Positions 45,352 to 53,836 of a DNA stretch of 60,163 nt are shown here, piece after piece (positions within the stretch are counted from its first letter, which is position 1; each line of letters opens with the position of its first letter). Origin of the DNA: Verrucomicrobiota bacterium (GTDB lineage Bacteria > Verrucomicrobiota > Verrucomicrobiia > Verrucomicrobiales > V1-33); contig QQNF01000014.1 in assembly GCA_003402705.1 (NCBI GenBank), positions 1 through 60,163 of the forward strand, written 5' to 3'. The notes beneath the pieces are model-generated. The model searched no databases, was not told where the DNA came from, and saw nothing but the letters and a program-made list of their open reading frames with translations. The position numbers were made by a program, and so were the translations under genes.

Positions 45352-48300
45352 TCACCGCTTCCCTCCCTTCTCCCCTTTCCCTCCCTTTCCAGCCTTCAAG
45401 GTCCCCAGATACGCCACCACATCCCGAATCTCCCGCCTCGTCAATATCGCCTCCATCGGCGGCATCACCGAAACCGGAGCCGACATCTCCTTCACCATCT
45501 CCCTCGCCAGCCGCCGCTCCCCACCCTCCGGCAACCGGATCACCACCTCCCGCGCATCCTGCGACGCCAGCACCCCACCCACCACCGTCCCATCCGCCAG
45601 CGTCGCCGTCACAATCCCATACCCGTCCGCCACCACCGCCCCGGGATTCACCAGCGCCTCCACCAGCTCCGCCGCCGTCCTTTCCGCCCCAATCCCCTCC
45701 AGCGCCGGCCCCACCGCACTCCCCGGCGCCCGGTCAAACCGGTGACACGCCACACAATTCGCCGCCACATCCGTCAGCACAATCCGCTTCCCACTCTCCG
45801 CATCACCCCCGCTCACACAATCCCGCCACGCCACACCCACCGCCGCTCCCTCCACCACCGCCCGCGACTTCTCCAGCGCCCCACTCAGCGCCGGATACTT
45901 CCCCGCCGCCTCCCACACATCCAGCAGCAATTCCGCCGGCACTCCCGCTTCTAGCAACTCCTTCAATCTCTCCGCCGCCTCCGCCCGACCCACTCTCCCC
46001 AGCAACCCGCACGCCTCCTGCCGCAACCGCACGCCTCCCCCGCCCCGCACCAACTCCGCCGCCCGATCCACCGCCCCGCCCGCATCCATTCCCTCCAGGC
46101 CCCTCAGCGCCGCCACTGCCAGCGTCTCCTCCTTCCCTCGCAGCGCCATCTCCACCGCCGGACGCGTCAGCGCATCATCCCGGTGATCCGCCACCAGCAA
46201 TCCCAACGCCGCCACCCGCACCGCCGCCGTCAGCGACCCATCACCGCTCGCCGCCGCCAATCGCTCCGCCGGCACCGGCAACCGCAGGCTCAACGCCGCT
46301 CCCAGCACGCCCGCCTGCAACTCCGGTTCCTTCAACTCCAGCAACCGCGGCAACAGCGGCCGCAACGCCACCACCGCCGCCTCCCCATCCCGCCGTCCCA
46401 ACTCCCTCACAAATCCATCCGCCGGATCCAGCCGCGGCACCGTCGTCCACTGCCCCAGCAATTCCAGCGCCGCCCGACGCAACCGCACCGGTTGCCCCTC
46501 CTTCAGCACATACTCCGCCAACCCCGCCGCCGCCGCCCCATCACCCCGCCGCGCCAGCGACCCCATCGCCCGACGCACCATCGACTCCGGCGCGCCCGAC
46601 CCAGCCCTCCCTAGCCAATCCCCCAGCGCCGGCAATCCCGCCGCGATCCCCTCCCCATCATAAATCGCAATCGCCGCCGCTTCCCCAATCCGCACCTCCG
46701 CGTCATCCATAAAACCCGCCACCTCCCCATCACGCTGCCGCCCTAACGCCAGCACCGCCGCCGCCCGACGCCCCACCGACCCATCCGCCTTCATCCCCGC
46801 CAGTCTCCCCGAATCCGCACACCCAGCCAATCCCGTCACCACCGCATGCCTCAAAAACGGCCCCCCATCCTCGCCCGCCATCCGCAGCAATCCCTCCACC
46901 GCCCCCGCAACCTTCAACCGACCGCACGCCAGCGCCGCCTCCAGCCGCACCCGCCCCGACCCATCACCTAGCAACCCCACCAGCGCCGCGCCCACTTCCC
47001 CATCCACCGGACTCTCCGCCGCCACCCGCGCCGCCAGCGTCCGCACGTCCTCATCACCATCCTTCATCAACCCAGCCAGCACCGCCACATCCCGCAACCG
47101 CCCACTCCTCCATCCCTGCCCCAATCCCCAGATCCCATGCAGCCGCCCTAGCCGCGACTTCCCCGCCGCCGTCGCCTCCCGCAGCACCGCCCACGACCCA
47201 CGCTCCGCCAGCGCCCACTGCGCCCCGCACCGCACCCGCTGATCCTCATGTCCCAGCAAACCCGCCAACTCGCCCTCACCCCGCTTCCCGAACCCCTCAG
47301 CCAGCAACTGCCTCACCTCCCCGCGCAACGGATGCCCCCGCCCGCTCTCCACATCCACCCGCCACACCGCTCCCTTCCCGTTCAATTCATACCCGCTCTC
47401 CCAATCCGCATAATACAGCCCCCCGTCCGGCCCCCAGCTCATCCCCACACCCATGATCCCCCGACTCACCCTCACATCTTCCGCCAGCCGCCACCCCGAA
47501 CCCTCACGCTCCAATCTCAGCGCATTCATGTTCCCCGATGGAAACTGATTCACAAAAAACCACCCCGCCCACTCCGCACCCAGCGCCGTCCCCGGATTCC
47601 ACGCAAACCCGCTCGGTCCATCATGACTTTCCGCCAGCGGCGGCGTCAGAAACAACGGCTGCCCGGCATGCGACGGCTTCCACCGCCCCTCACCCATCCA
47701 CGGACACCAGTCCGTCATGTACTGCCACGAACACCGCCACCCCGCATCACTCTCCGGCAGAATCCATACTAACCGCTCCTTCTCCCCCGGCTTGTCCGCA
47801 TCATTGTCCACCCCGAACACATCCCCCGTCTCATTGAACGCAATCTCCTGCACATTCCGCAACCCGTGCGCATACACCTCAAACCCGCTCCCATCCACCT
47901 CGCACCGCAGCACACACCCCTCGTGAGGATACGAAAACCTCCGCCCGTCCGCCCGCGTCACCTCCACCCCCTTGTCGCCGATCGACCAGTAAATCCGACC
48001 GTCCGGCCCCCGCCGCAACCCGTGCATGTCATGCCCCGCATACGCCAGGTGAATCCCGAACCCATGCACCAGCGACCGCCTCACCTCCGCCTTCCCATCC
48101 CCATCCCGATCCTCCATTCGCCACAGATCCGGCGCAATCGTCGCAAACACCGCCCCGTCCGTCGCCAGCACCCCCGCCGCAATCCCCGTCACCTCCGACG
48201 CAAATCCCCCCGCATACTCCCCCATCCAATCCGCCTTCCCATCCCCATCCCGATCCTCCAATCGCAGCACACTCTCCGCAGGCACCGTCAGATCATTCCA

Positions 48301-48651
48301 GTCCACCACCCCATCCCCATTCCAATCCCGCAAATCCCCCTTCGGCCCACGCAATACCCCCGTCGCCAGCCGCTCCCGCAAAAACGCCCGCTTCGCCTCC
48401 ACACTCGTCAGCCCCACATCATCCGCAATCCACTCACTCCACTGCCGAATGTCCAAATCCGCCGTCTTCCGACGCGCCGTCCGCGTCACATACACCCTCC
48501 CATGATCATCAACACTGCACGCCACAGGATCCGGCACATTCAACAACCCACTCCACCGCTCCGCCCGCAACACCGGCCGCTCCGCCCGCACCACCCACGG
48601 CACCAGCACTCCCATCGCCGTCACCCGGACAATCATCGTCAGTCGCTTCAT
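45352..48651 (-). CDS. PVC-type membrane-bound dehydrogenase / HEAT-repeat / cytochrome c protein (2)
   Basis: A 1,099-residue paralogue-like protein of the 31813-35265 product. A signal peptide (MKRLTMIVRVTAMGVLVPWVV) precedes a propeller dehydrogenase domain. It contains two calcium-binding-like DRDGDGKA loops and YAGHDMHGLRRGPDGRIYWSIGD. HEAT repeats (~450-930), a haem site CVACHRFD (~967) and a C-terminal MPPMEAILTRREIRDVVAYLGTL segment follow. It lacks the extra C-terminal jelly-roll of the first copy. The ATG at 48651 is chosen over a longer Gly-rich frame. Electron transfer from a periplasmic oxidation is the inferred role. Confidence 0.88.
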   Translation of the reverse strand: MKRLTMIVRVTAMGVLVPWVVRAERPVLRAERWSGLLNVPDPVACSVDDHGRVYVTRTARRKTADLDIRQWSEWIADDVGLTSVEAKRAFLRERLATGVLRGPKGDLRDWNGDGVVDWNDLTVPAESVLRLEDRDGDGKADWMGEYAGGFASEVTGIAAGVLATDGAVFATIAPDLWRMEDRDGDGKAEVRRSLVHGFGIHLAYAGHDMHGLRRGPDGRIYWSIGDKGVEVTRADGRRFSYPHEGCVLRCEVDGSGFEVYAHGLRNVQEIAFNETGDVFGVDNDADKPGEKERLVWILPESDAGWRCSWQYMTDWCPWMGEGRWKPSHAGQPLFLTPPLAESHDGPSGFAWNPGTALGAEWAGWFFVNQFPSGNMNALRLEREGSGWRLAEDVRVSRGIMGVGMSWGPDGGLYYADWESGYELNGKGAVWRVDVESGRGHPLRGEVRQLLAEGFGKRGEGELAGLLGHEDQRVRCGAQWALAERGSWAVLREATAAGKSRLGRLHGIWGLGQGWRSGRLRDVAVLAGLMKDGDEDVRTLAARVAAESPVDGEVGAALVGLLGDGSGRVRLEAALACGRLKVAGAVEGLLRMAGEDGGPFLRHAVVTGLAGCADSGRLAGMKADGSVGRRAAAVLALGRQRDGEVAGFMDDAEVRIGEAAAIAIYDGEGIAAGLPALGDWLGRAGSGAPESMVRRAMGSLARRGDGAAAAGLAEYVLKEGQPVRLRRAALELLGQWTTVPRLDPADGFVRELGRRDGEAAVVALRPLLPRLLELKEPELQAGVLGAALSLRLPVPAERLAAASGDGSLTAAVRVAALGLLVADHRDDALTRPAVEMALRGKEETLAVAALRGLEGMDAGGAVDRAAELVRGGGGVRLRQEACGLLGRVGRAEAAERLKELLEAGVPAELLLDVWEAAGKYPALSGALEKSRAVVEGAAVGVAWRDCVSGGDAESGKRIVLTDVAANCVACHRFDRAPGSAVGPALEGIGAERTAAELVEALVNPGAVVADGYGIVTATLADGTVVGGVLASQDAREVVIRLPEGGERRLAREMVKEMSAPVSVMPPMEAILTRREIRDVVAYLGTLKAGKGGKGEKGGKR

Positions 48652-48709
48652 CCCCCCACCAAACCCACCTCCCCCCCCACCGCAACCCCAGAACCACGCG
48701 CCTCCCAAC

Positions 48710-49068
48710 CAGCAGCCGAAGGCCCTGAACTGCTGTCAGAATTACAGCTCTCTCTGGCGCACGGGGTGCACCTACCCGCCCGCCTCCCAACCAGCCCTCT
48801 CCGAACCAGCAGCCGAAGGCTCTGGACTGCTGTCAGAATTACAGCTCTCTCTCGCGCACGGAGTGCGCCTACCCGACCCTCCCAACCAGCCCCCTCCGAA
48901 CAAGCAGCCGCAGGCTCTGGACTGCTGTCAGCATTACAGCTCTCTCTCGCGCACGGAGTGCGCCTACCCGCCCCTCCCAACCAGCCTCGTCCTCTCCGAA
49001 CCAGCAGCCGCAGGCTCTGGACTGCTGTCAGCATTACAGCTCTCTCTGCGCACGGAGTGCGCCTACCC
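48710..49068 (+). repeat. REP-like palindromic repeat array, four ~68-bp units at ~97-bp spacing
   Basis: Units start near 48710, 48807, 48902 and 49002, all in the same orientation. Each begins with CAGCAGCC and ends with CCTACCC. Each contains small palindromes: AGCC-GAA-GGCT (CAGGCT variants in units 3 and 4), GCTGT-x7-ACAGC, and GCGCAC-GGA-GTGCGC. Unit 1 is the most diverged. Linkers of ~28-33 bp are C-rich and themselves similar. The array lies directly upstream of a REP-associated transposase. Confidence 0.88.
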
Positions 49069-49147
49069 GCCCGCCTCCCAACAAGCCACACCCGCCCCTG
49101 ATAACTTCCTACTTGCGCCCTCCCGCATATTCAGTATCCCCGCACTC

Positions 49148-49708
49148 ATGCCCGACACCCCTGAACTCCCCCCGTGGCCGCATGCCCCACCCCACTGGCT
49201 CATCCAACCCGGCCTCTACATGGTCACCGGCTCCACCTTCCACAGACAACCCTTCCTCCACAACCCGGAACGACTCAATCTCGTCACCTCCCAGCTATTC
49301 CAATCCGCTTCACAATCCGGCTGGACCCTCCTCGCGTGGGCCGTGCTCTCCAACCACTATCATCTCATCGCCCAATCCCCGCCGCACTCAGCCAACTCCC
49401 TCCACCCATGGCTCAAATCCCTCCACCGCAACACCGCCTCCAGCCTCAACCGACTCGACAACACCCAAGGCCGCCGCGTCTGGAATAACTATCACGACAC
49501 CCTCATCACCCGCCAGCCTGCCCTCATGGCACGACTCCGCTACGTCAACGAAAACCCAGTCCACCACCGACTCGTCCAGAACGCCCACGACTACCCATGG
49601 TGCAGCGCCGCATGGTTCGCCGCCTCCACCTCCAAATCCTTCCAGGCAAGCGTCGCCCGCTTCAAAACAGACACCATCAACGTCCCCGACGACTTCGACG
49701 ATTCCTGA
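49148..49708 (+). CDS. REP-associated tyrosine transposase (RAYT, Y1/HUH family)
   Basis: A 186-residue protein of the IS200/IS605-like Y1 transposase superfamily. It has an early beta strand YMVTGSTFHRQPFL, the HUH metal-binding motif in SNHYHLIAQ (~68), and RLRYVNENPVHHRLV (~131), whose tyrosine is the probable nucleophile, followed by DYPWCSAAWF. The ATG at 49148 gives the family length. An open frame continuing upstream into the repeats is not used. It is framed by four repeat units upstream and two downstream, the REPtron layout in which the enzyme acts on surrounding palindromes. It appears intact. Confidence 0.88.
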   Translation: MPDTPELPPWPHAPPHWLIQPGLYMVTGSTFHRQPFLHNPERLNLVTSQLFQSASQSGWTLLAWAVLSNHYHLIAQSPPHSANSLHPWLKSLHRNTASSLNRLDNTQGRRVWNNYHDTLITRQPALMARLRYVNENPVHHRLVQNAHDYPWCSAAWFAASTSKSFQASVARFKTDTINVPDDFDDS

Positions 49709-49723
49709 CGCCCCCCTCCGAAT

Positions 49724-49886
49724 CAGCAGCCGAAGGCTCTGGACTGCTGTCAGCATTACAGCTCTCTCTGCGCACGGAGTGCGCCTACCCGACCGCCTCC
49801 CAACAAGCCCCCTCCGAACCAGCAGCCGAAGGCTCTGGACTGCTGTCAGCATTACAGCTCTCCCTGCGCACGGAGTGCGCCTACCG
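49724..49886 (+). repeat. REP-like palindromic repeats, two units downstream of the RAYT gene
   Basis: Units at 49724-49790 and 49820-49886 are near-identical to the upstream ones (GGCTCTGGACTGCTGTCAGC, GCGCACGGAGTGCGCCTACC), in the same orientation and at the same ~96-bp spacing. The first starts 16 bp after the transposase stop. Confidence 0.88.
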
Positions 49887-49963
49887 GCCTCACCCAACCG
49901 CCTCACCCCCCGCCCATCCGCCTCTTGTTACCCTCGCCTTGCCCTCATCACTGCGCCCATTTC

Positions 49964-50677
49964 CTACCGCCATCTCGAATCGTCAGGAACCTTCCCTGCC
50001 CGGAGTTGCCCCTTCCAGGACTCCAGTTGCACAACATGATCGCTAGCCACGCGCTTCGCATTGGCTTCCGATCGCTCATCCGGATTCGCCCAGAACCGGG
50101 CCACCAAGTCCAGAAAAGCAATCACGACCTCCGACTCGCCCTCCTCGGCCAGCGCGCGAGCCAGGACAAAACTCGGACCGAACGAGTTCAATTGCGCCGA
50201 ACCCTTGCTGTCAGCCGATGCCAGCAGATGCTTTTTCGCTTCCCCGACATCACCATGGGCGAGTGCTATCTGTCCCAGCACTTCATTGGCATCGGCAATG
50301 GCGTTGCCATAATTCCAGTCCTGCTTGTACCTTGGAGCAAGGCGCACCAGCTCCGTAGCAAGCGCCTTGGCCTCTTTGATCTTCCCGTCCCTCAACGCCT
50401 TCCGCGCCGCGCTTCCAAGAGCGTAGTATCGCTCCAACTCATTGGCTGCCACACTCAAATCTCCCCCGGCGAGCTTCATGCCGCGCTCTCGTCCCTCCGG
50501 CGACCCATCGCCCTCCACCGCGCCAGGCGAACGCCCCGTCCCCGCCAGCAATCCAGCAAGAACCAGCACCGCAACCAAATGGCACTGACTCGTAAACCAG
50601 CGACTCCAGAGGCAAAAACCAAGAGCATGCTTCCGGCCAGACACATGTAGAAGGATTCGTTTCATCACCGACATCAT
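49964..50677 (-). CDS. TPR-like hypothetical protein with N-terminal membrane segment
   Basis: A 237-residue protein. A hydrophobic stretch (LVAVLVLAGLLAG, ~35-48) suggests a signal anchor. The rest is helical: AARKALRDGKIKEAKALATELVRLAP, YGNAIADANEVLGQIALAHGD and GEAKKHLLASADSKGSAQLNSFGPS form tetratricopeptide-like pairs. Related helical proteins with a LNSFGP segment are familiar from PVC genomes but have no defined role. Starts at 50677 or the internal ATG at 50665 are both possible. Its base skew is weaker than that of the resident genes. Confidence 0.65.
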   Translation of the reverse strand: MMSVMKRILLHVSGRKHALGFCLWSRWFTSQCHLVAVLVLAGLLAGTGRSPGAVEGDGSPEGRERGMKLAGGDLSVAANELERYYALGSAARKALRDGKIKEAKALATELVRLAPRYKQDWNYGNAIADANEVLGQIALAHGDVGEAKKHLLASADSKGSAQLNSFGPSFVLARALAEEGESEVVIAFLDLVARFWANPDERSEANAKRVASDHVVQLESWKGQLRAGKVPDDSRWR

Positions 50678-50923
50678 GCCACGGTTGCCGGAAAGCCCAT
50701 CATCGAAAGTCTCAATGCTGTGATCGCTGTCATCAATGCCCCCACCGAGCCCCCAAACGATCAGCCCTCACTCCTCCCGTCGCCGGTTCCGCGCCCAGCC
50801 GCACCCCCCTCCTCTCCAGCACCTTCGTTCGCAAATTCAACCGGGACCCAGCCTCCGCCCCTGCATCACATCCTTCTCTCACAATCCCATCCAACCGCCC
50901 GTGCATCACCTCCTCACCAACCC

Positions 50924-51071
50924 ACGCCGAAGGCGTGATGGACATTAGACCCTATGGCTGCGGCCCGTCCCGCGATCACAATGCCCATGAAGCCGAAGGC
51001 TTAACAGAAATTAGCCGGTGGCGTCAGCCACCGTTTTAACACATCAACACACCCCCGCCCCGGCAGGGGCG
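50924..51071. repeat. Second type of small palindromic repeat cluster
   Basis: Hairpins ACGCC-GAA-GGCGT (50924-50936), AGCC-GAA-GGCT (50991-51001), CGGTGGC-GTCA-GCCACCG (51016-51033, then TTTT) and CGCCCC-GGCA-GGGGCG (51056-51071). The first two are each followed by a (A/G)A(C/A)ATTAG motif. The GCC-GAA-GGC core is shared with the RAYT-flanking repeats. Confidence 0.6.
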
Positions 51072-51210
51072 GCGGAACCACCGCAACGCCATAACATCCA
51101 CCTATCTCCCCACCATGGCAACATCGTTCTCTCCACAACTATCTGTCCCCTCCCAACCAACCCCGCACGGCGTTGCCCCTCTCCGAACATGCCCCCCACT
51201 CAACCAACCC

Positions 51211-51236
51211 ATTCGTGCCCATTCGTGAAATTCGTG
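51211..51236. repeat. Phased ATTCGTG triplicate
   Basis: ATTCGTG occurs at 51211, 51221 and 51230, i.e. about one helical turn apart. Similar 'attcgtg' tracts occur in intergenic DNA of several phyla. No function assigned. Confidence 0.5.
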
Positions 51237-51725
51237 GTTCCATACAACTCCACCCTCCACGCCCACCACCGCAACCCAACTCCCCACCGAAGAGACCGCT
51301 CACCCCACTCCTCACGGCGCCCTGCGTTCACAGAACCGAAACCATCGGGTGAATCGCTCCCTCCTCCGGGACGAGTTAGCCTGATAGGGATGGGGGAATG
51401 TCAGGGCAAACTCCTCGATTCTCGTGAATCCGGATGAACTCTCCGAACCCTCGAAATATCGGCGAGCATCGATGTCGTCTCCATCCCCCGCCAGACTGAA
51501 ATCAATCTTCCTGTCGGAAGGTGGAGAAGTCGCCCTCAATTGCAGACGGCATCGATCACCAGAACTCCGTCCACCATCCGATAAGGAAAGATCACCCGAA
51601 TCGAATAGGCATCGCAATGATCAATGGCGCCGCCATAGGCTGCGGGCCGCTTCGCGCCCGGTCGGCCCTTCGCTGACACCCATCCGGTCTCCGAAGGGCA
51701 GGCATGCCCAAAGCCAAATCACAGG

Positions 51726-51762
51726 TTGACCAGACAACTACATGCGCTTATCGTCATACAGT
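51726..51762 (+). promoter_or_regulatory. Candidate promoter and operator of the sulfur operon
   Basis: TTGACC (51726-51731), a 17-bp spacer and TATCGT (51749-51754) could be a promoter. An imperfect dyad, ACTACATG (51737-51744) with CATACAGT (51755-51762), six of eight positions paired, overlaps it. That is where an autoregulating ArsR-family repressor would bind. Positions are by eye. Confidence 0.35.
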
Positions 51763-51778
51763 AAAGAATTGAGTCACC

Positions 51779-52132
51779 ATGCTCGCCGCCCGAAAACCAT
51801 CCCTGCCGCCCGTTACCAATGAGGCCATGGCCCTGATCGCCTCGTGGTTCCGCACCCTCGCAGAGCCCAGCCGGCTGAAGATCCTCCGGGCACTGGAGGA
51901 CGCGGTCGAGCTGACCATCAGCGGGCTGGCGGAGGCGAACAGCCTGTCGCAGGCCAATGTTTCCCGGCACGTTCAGTCGCTGGTCGATGCCGGTATGGTA
52001 GTCCGGCACCGGGTGGGACTGACCGCTGTCTGTTATATCTCCGATCCTGGAGTGACCGAACTTTGCGAAACCGTCTGCAGCAATCTCGTGAGGCGGCTGT
52101 CGAGTCAGGTAAAGAACCTCACCGGCCGTTAG
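51779..52132 (+). CDS. ArsR-family winged-helix repressor
   Basis: A 117-residue DNA-binding protein: LAEPSRLKILRALEDA, the recognition region LAEANSLSQANVSRHVQSLVDAGMV, and the wing HRVGLTAVCYI. As first gene of a sulfur operon it is likely a persulfide- or metal-responsive repressor, and probably autoregulatory. However, the N-terminal cysteine used by BigR/SqrR-type persulfide sensors is missing. Its three cysteines lie at AVC and LCETVC in the C-terminal half, so sensing must differ. A downstream ATG at 51824 is an alternative start. Next gene begins 11 bp later. Confidence 0.85.
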   Translation: MLAARKPSLPPVTNEAMALIASWFRTLAEPSRLKILRALEDAVELTISGLAEANSLSQANVSRHVQSLVDAGMVVRHRVGLTAVCYISDPGVTELCETVCSNLVRRLSSQVKNLTGR

Positions 52133-52143
52133 GCCTACGCTGC

Positions 52144-52584
52144 ATGACACCGACCGCCATCCTCGCCACCCTGACTGCCTTAGCCGCCGCCATCGGTCTG
52201 TGGTACTGGTTCGAAGGCCGCCGGGACCGCCGGCTCTTTCGTTCAGGCCCGGGCGGCGTGTGCGCAAATCTGCGGGCGGGTCAGGCCGAAGCGTGGCTGC
52301 GGGACCATCCGGAGACACAGGTGCTGGATGTGCGGTCACCGGGGGAATTTGCCCGAGGGGCGCTGCCGGCAGCAGTCAATATTCCCATCGGCGATGACGC
52401 CTTCGAGGCCAAAGCGGGCAGGCTCGACCCGGACAAGCCGCTGCTCGTTTATTGTGCGGGCGGCTATCGCAGCCGCATAGCGGTCGACCGACTGAAGCGG
52501 CTCGGTTTCCGCAGCATTCAGCACCTCCACCGCGGATACCTGTCGCGGAAACCTCTTCCCCCAGCAACACCCAAACCAGAATGA
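52144..52584 (+). CDS. Membrane-anchored rhodanese-like sulfurtransferase
   Basis: A 146-residue protein with an N-terminal transmembrane helix (AILATLTALAAAIGLWYW) and one rhodanese domain. The domain includes VLDVRSPGEFARGALPAAVNIP and the active-site loop VYCAGGYRSR with catalytic Cys at ~103. It moves sulfane sulfur as a cysteine persulfide. Its stop overlaps the next start (ATGA, 52581-52584), so the genes are translationally coupled. Confidence 0.9.
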   Translation: MTPTAILATLTALAAAIGLWYWFEGRRDRRLFRSGPGGVCANLRAGQAEAWLRDHPETQVLDVRSPGEFARGALPAAVNIPIGDDAFEAKAGRLDPDKPLLVYCAGGYRSRIAVDRLKRLGFRSIQHLHRGYLSRKPLPPATPKPE

Positions 52585-53285
52585 AAACGACACTGATTCA
52601 CAGAATTACCGCGACGGCGCTCCTTGGCTTCGTTTGGACCTCACCGGCACCGGCGCAGGGACCGGGCCGGGGAAAAAGCGCCGGCGGAGGTCCCGGCGGC
52701 GGACCAGGCGAAGGCGGCTTCCAGGAAGCCATTCACCGGCTTTTTGCCAGTCATGAGAAAATCAAACGCACGGTGGAACTGACCGACTCCGGCTACAAGT
52801 CGCGCACCGTGTCCGACGACCCCGAGGTCGCCAAAACCCTGCAGAAGCATGTCAGGGAAATGCGCAAGCGGCTGGGTTCCGGCATGATGATTCGCAGGTG
52901 GGATCCGGCGTTCGCGGAACTGGTCGAACACTACAGCGAGATTGATCATGAATTCAAAGAGGTCTCCGGCGGTGTCGAAATGATCGCATCCGGAAAAAAC
53001 CCGGAGGCCGTCAAGGTTGCGCAGAATCATGCCCGAATCGTCAGCGGTTTTGTCGATAAAGGGCCGGAGCAAATGCATGCCACGCACCTGCGGGCCCTGG
53101 ATGCAGCAAAGAACCCGGAGGCCCCGGCGGCGGCCCCAGCCTGTCCCCCGGAATGCAAAGAGAAAGCCGGCCCGAAAGCGGCCCTCAAAGCCGCCTTCCC
53201 GAAGTGTCAGGACAAGGCGGCCTGCGACAAATGTGAAGAAAAGCCCGCGGCCAAACCAGTCGCCCCGACCGCCCCGGCCAAATGA
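52581..53285 (+). CDS. Exported His/Cys-rich protein of a sulfur operon, function unknown
   Basis: A 234-residue protein with a signal peptide (KTTLIHRITATALLGFVWTSPAPA) and a Gly-rich linker. A helical domain (~50-170) appears internally duplicated: SGYKSRTVSDDPEVAKTLQKHV and SGGVEMIASGKNPEAVKVAQNH align. Conserved histidines (SHEKIKR, KHVREM, EHYSEIDHEF, NHARIV, HATH) suggest metal or haem binding. The C-terminal ~55 residues are Lys/Ala/Pro-rich with five cysteines (CPPEC, KCQDK, CDKCEEK). It overlaps both neighbours by 4 bp (ATGA), placing it firmly in the operon. A periplasmic sulfur or redox partner is inferred; I know no assigned function. Confidence 0.72.
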   Translation: MKTTLIHRITATALLGFVWTSPAPAQGPGRGKSAGGGPGGGPGEGGFQEAIHRLFASHEKIKRTVELTDSGYKSRTVSDDPEVAKTLQKHVREMRKRLGSGMMIRRWDPAFAELVEHYSEIDHEFKEVSGGVEMIASGKNPEAVKVAQNHARIVSGFVDKGPEQMHATHLRALDAAKNPEAPAAAPACPPECKEKAGPKAALKAAFPKCQDKAACDKCEEKPAAKPVAPTAPAK

Positions 53286-53827
53286 TCTCGCCGACTTCCC
53301 TCTCTCCCATCAAAACCCACCGCTGGAATCCTTACCTGGTGGGCGCGCTGATCGGTGTCCTCAGCATCCTCACGTTTTCGCTCGCGGATAAGCCAATCGG
53401 CATATCCACCGGCATCGCCCAGGCGGCCGGAGCCTGTGCCGTGCCGGTTATGGGTGCAGAGGGTGTCGCCGCCAACACTTACTGGGCAAAAAAAGCCGTT
53501 CCCGCATGGGACTACGGCAGCCTGTTTGTAGTCGGGTCCTTTCTCGGCGCGCTGATCAGTTCGCTGATGAGCCGCAGCTTCAAAGTGGAGACCGTTCCAA
53601 CGGTATGGCGCGATCGTTTCGGGCCGTCGGTGGCGAAACGCCTCACTGCGGCCTTCCTTGGAGGCGTGGTCATCATCTTCGGCGCGCGCCTTGCCGACGG
53701 CTGCACCAGCGGACACGGCATCAGCGGCTCGCTTCAGCTGGCTGTCAGCAGCTGGACCTTCTTCCTCGTGATGTTCGCCTCGGGCATCGCCACCGCCTTT
53801 GTGATATTCCGTCGCCGCCGCGCATAG
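53282..53827 (+). CDS. YeeE/YedE-family sulfur transporter half (1)
   Basis: A 181-residue membrane protein with about four helices (~18-36, ~80-97, ~120-138 and ~150-175). The family signature GARLADGCTSGHGISG (Cys ~140) is present. YeeE/YedE (TsuA-like) proteins carry thiosulfate or other reduced sulfur across the inner membrane through relays of cysteines. A further Cys sits in AAGACAVPV. It overlaps the preceding gene (ATGA) and is 9 bp before the second half. Confidence 0.88.
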   Translation: MISPTSLSPIKTHRWNPYLVGALIGVLSILTFSLADKPIGISTGIAQAAGACAVPVMGAEGVAANTYWAKKAVPAWDYGSLFVVGSFLGALISSLMSRSFKVETVPTVWRDRFGPSVAKRLTAAFLGGVVIIFGARLADGCTSGHGISGSLQLAVSSWTFFLVMFASGIATAFVIFRRRRA

Positions 53828-53836
53828 CACTTACCC

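Larger units (their letters stand above)
50678..51778. other. 1.1-kb gene-poor, repeat-bearing intergenic region
   Basis: No frame gives a recognisable product. The region carries a cluster of palindromes (50924-51071), a phased TTCGTG repeat (51211-51236) and, near its right end, a minus-strand fragment at about 51545-51645 reading GAIDHCDAYSIRVIFPYRM before a stop. That fragment looks like decayed coding sequence but I cannot name it. The C-rich skew ends at about 51,400. Confidence 0.55.

Noticed and set aside
48863..49147. Extended N-terminus of the RAYT gene through the repeats
   Set aside because: The extra 95 residues translate the REP units and are not part of the transposase family.
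48710..49886. Repeat array as CRISPR
   Set aside because: Units of ~68 bp with similar, not unique, linkers and a RAYT gene between them; the REP explanation fits better.
51312..51617. Minus-strand open frame of 101 codons in the gene-poor region
   Set aside because: No family features, and part of it lies out of frame with a more coding-like fragment at ~51545-51645.
51719..52339. Minus-strand frame antisense to arsR and rhodanese
   Set aside because: Shadow of two well-supported plus-strand genes.
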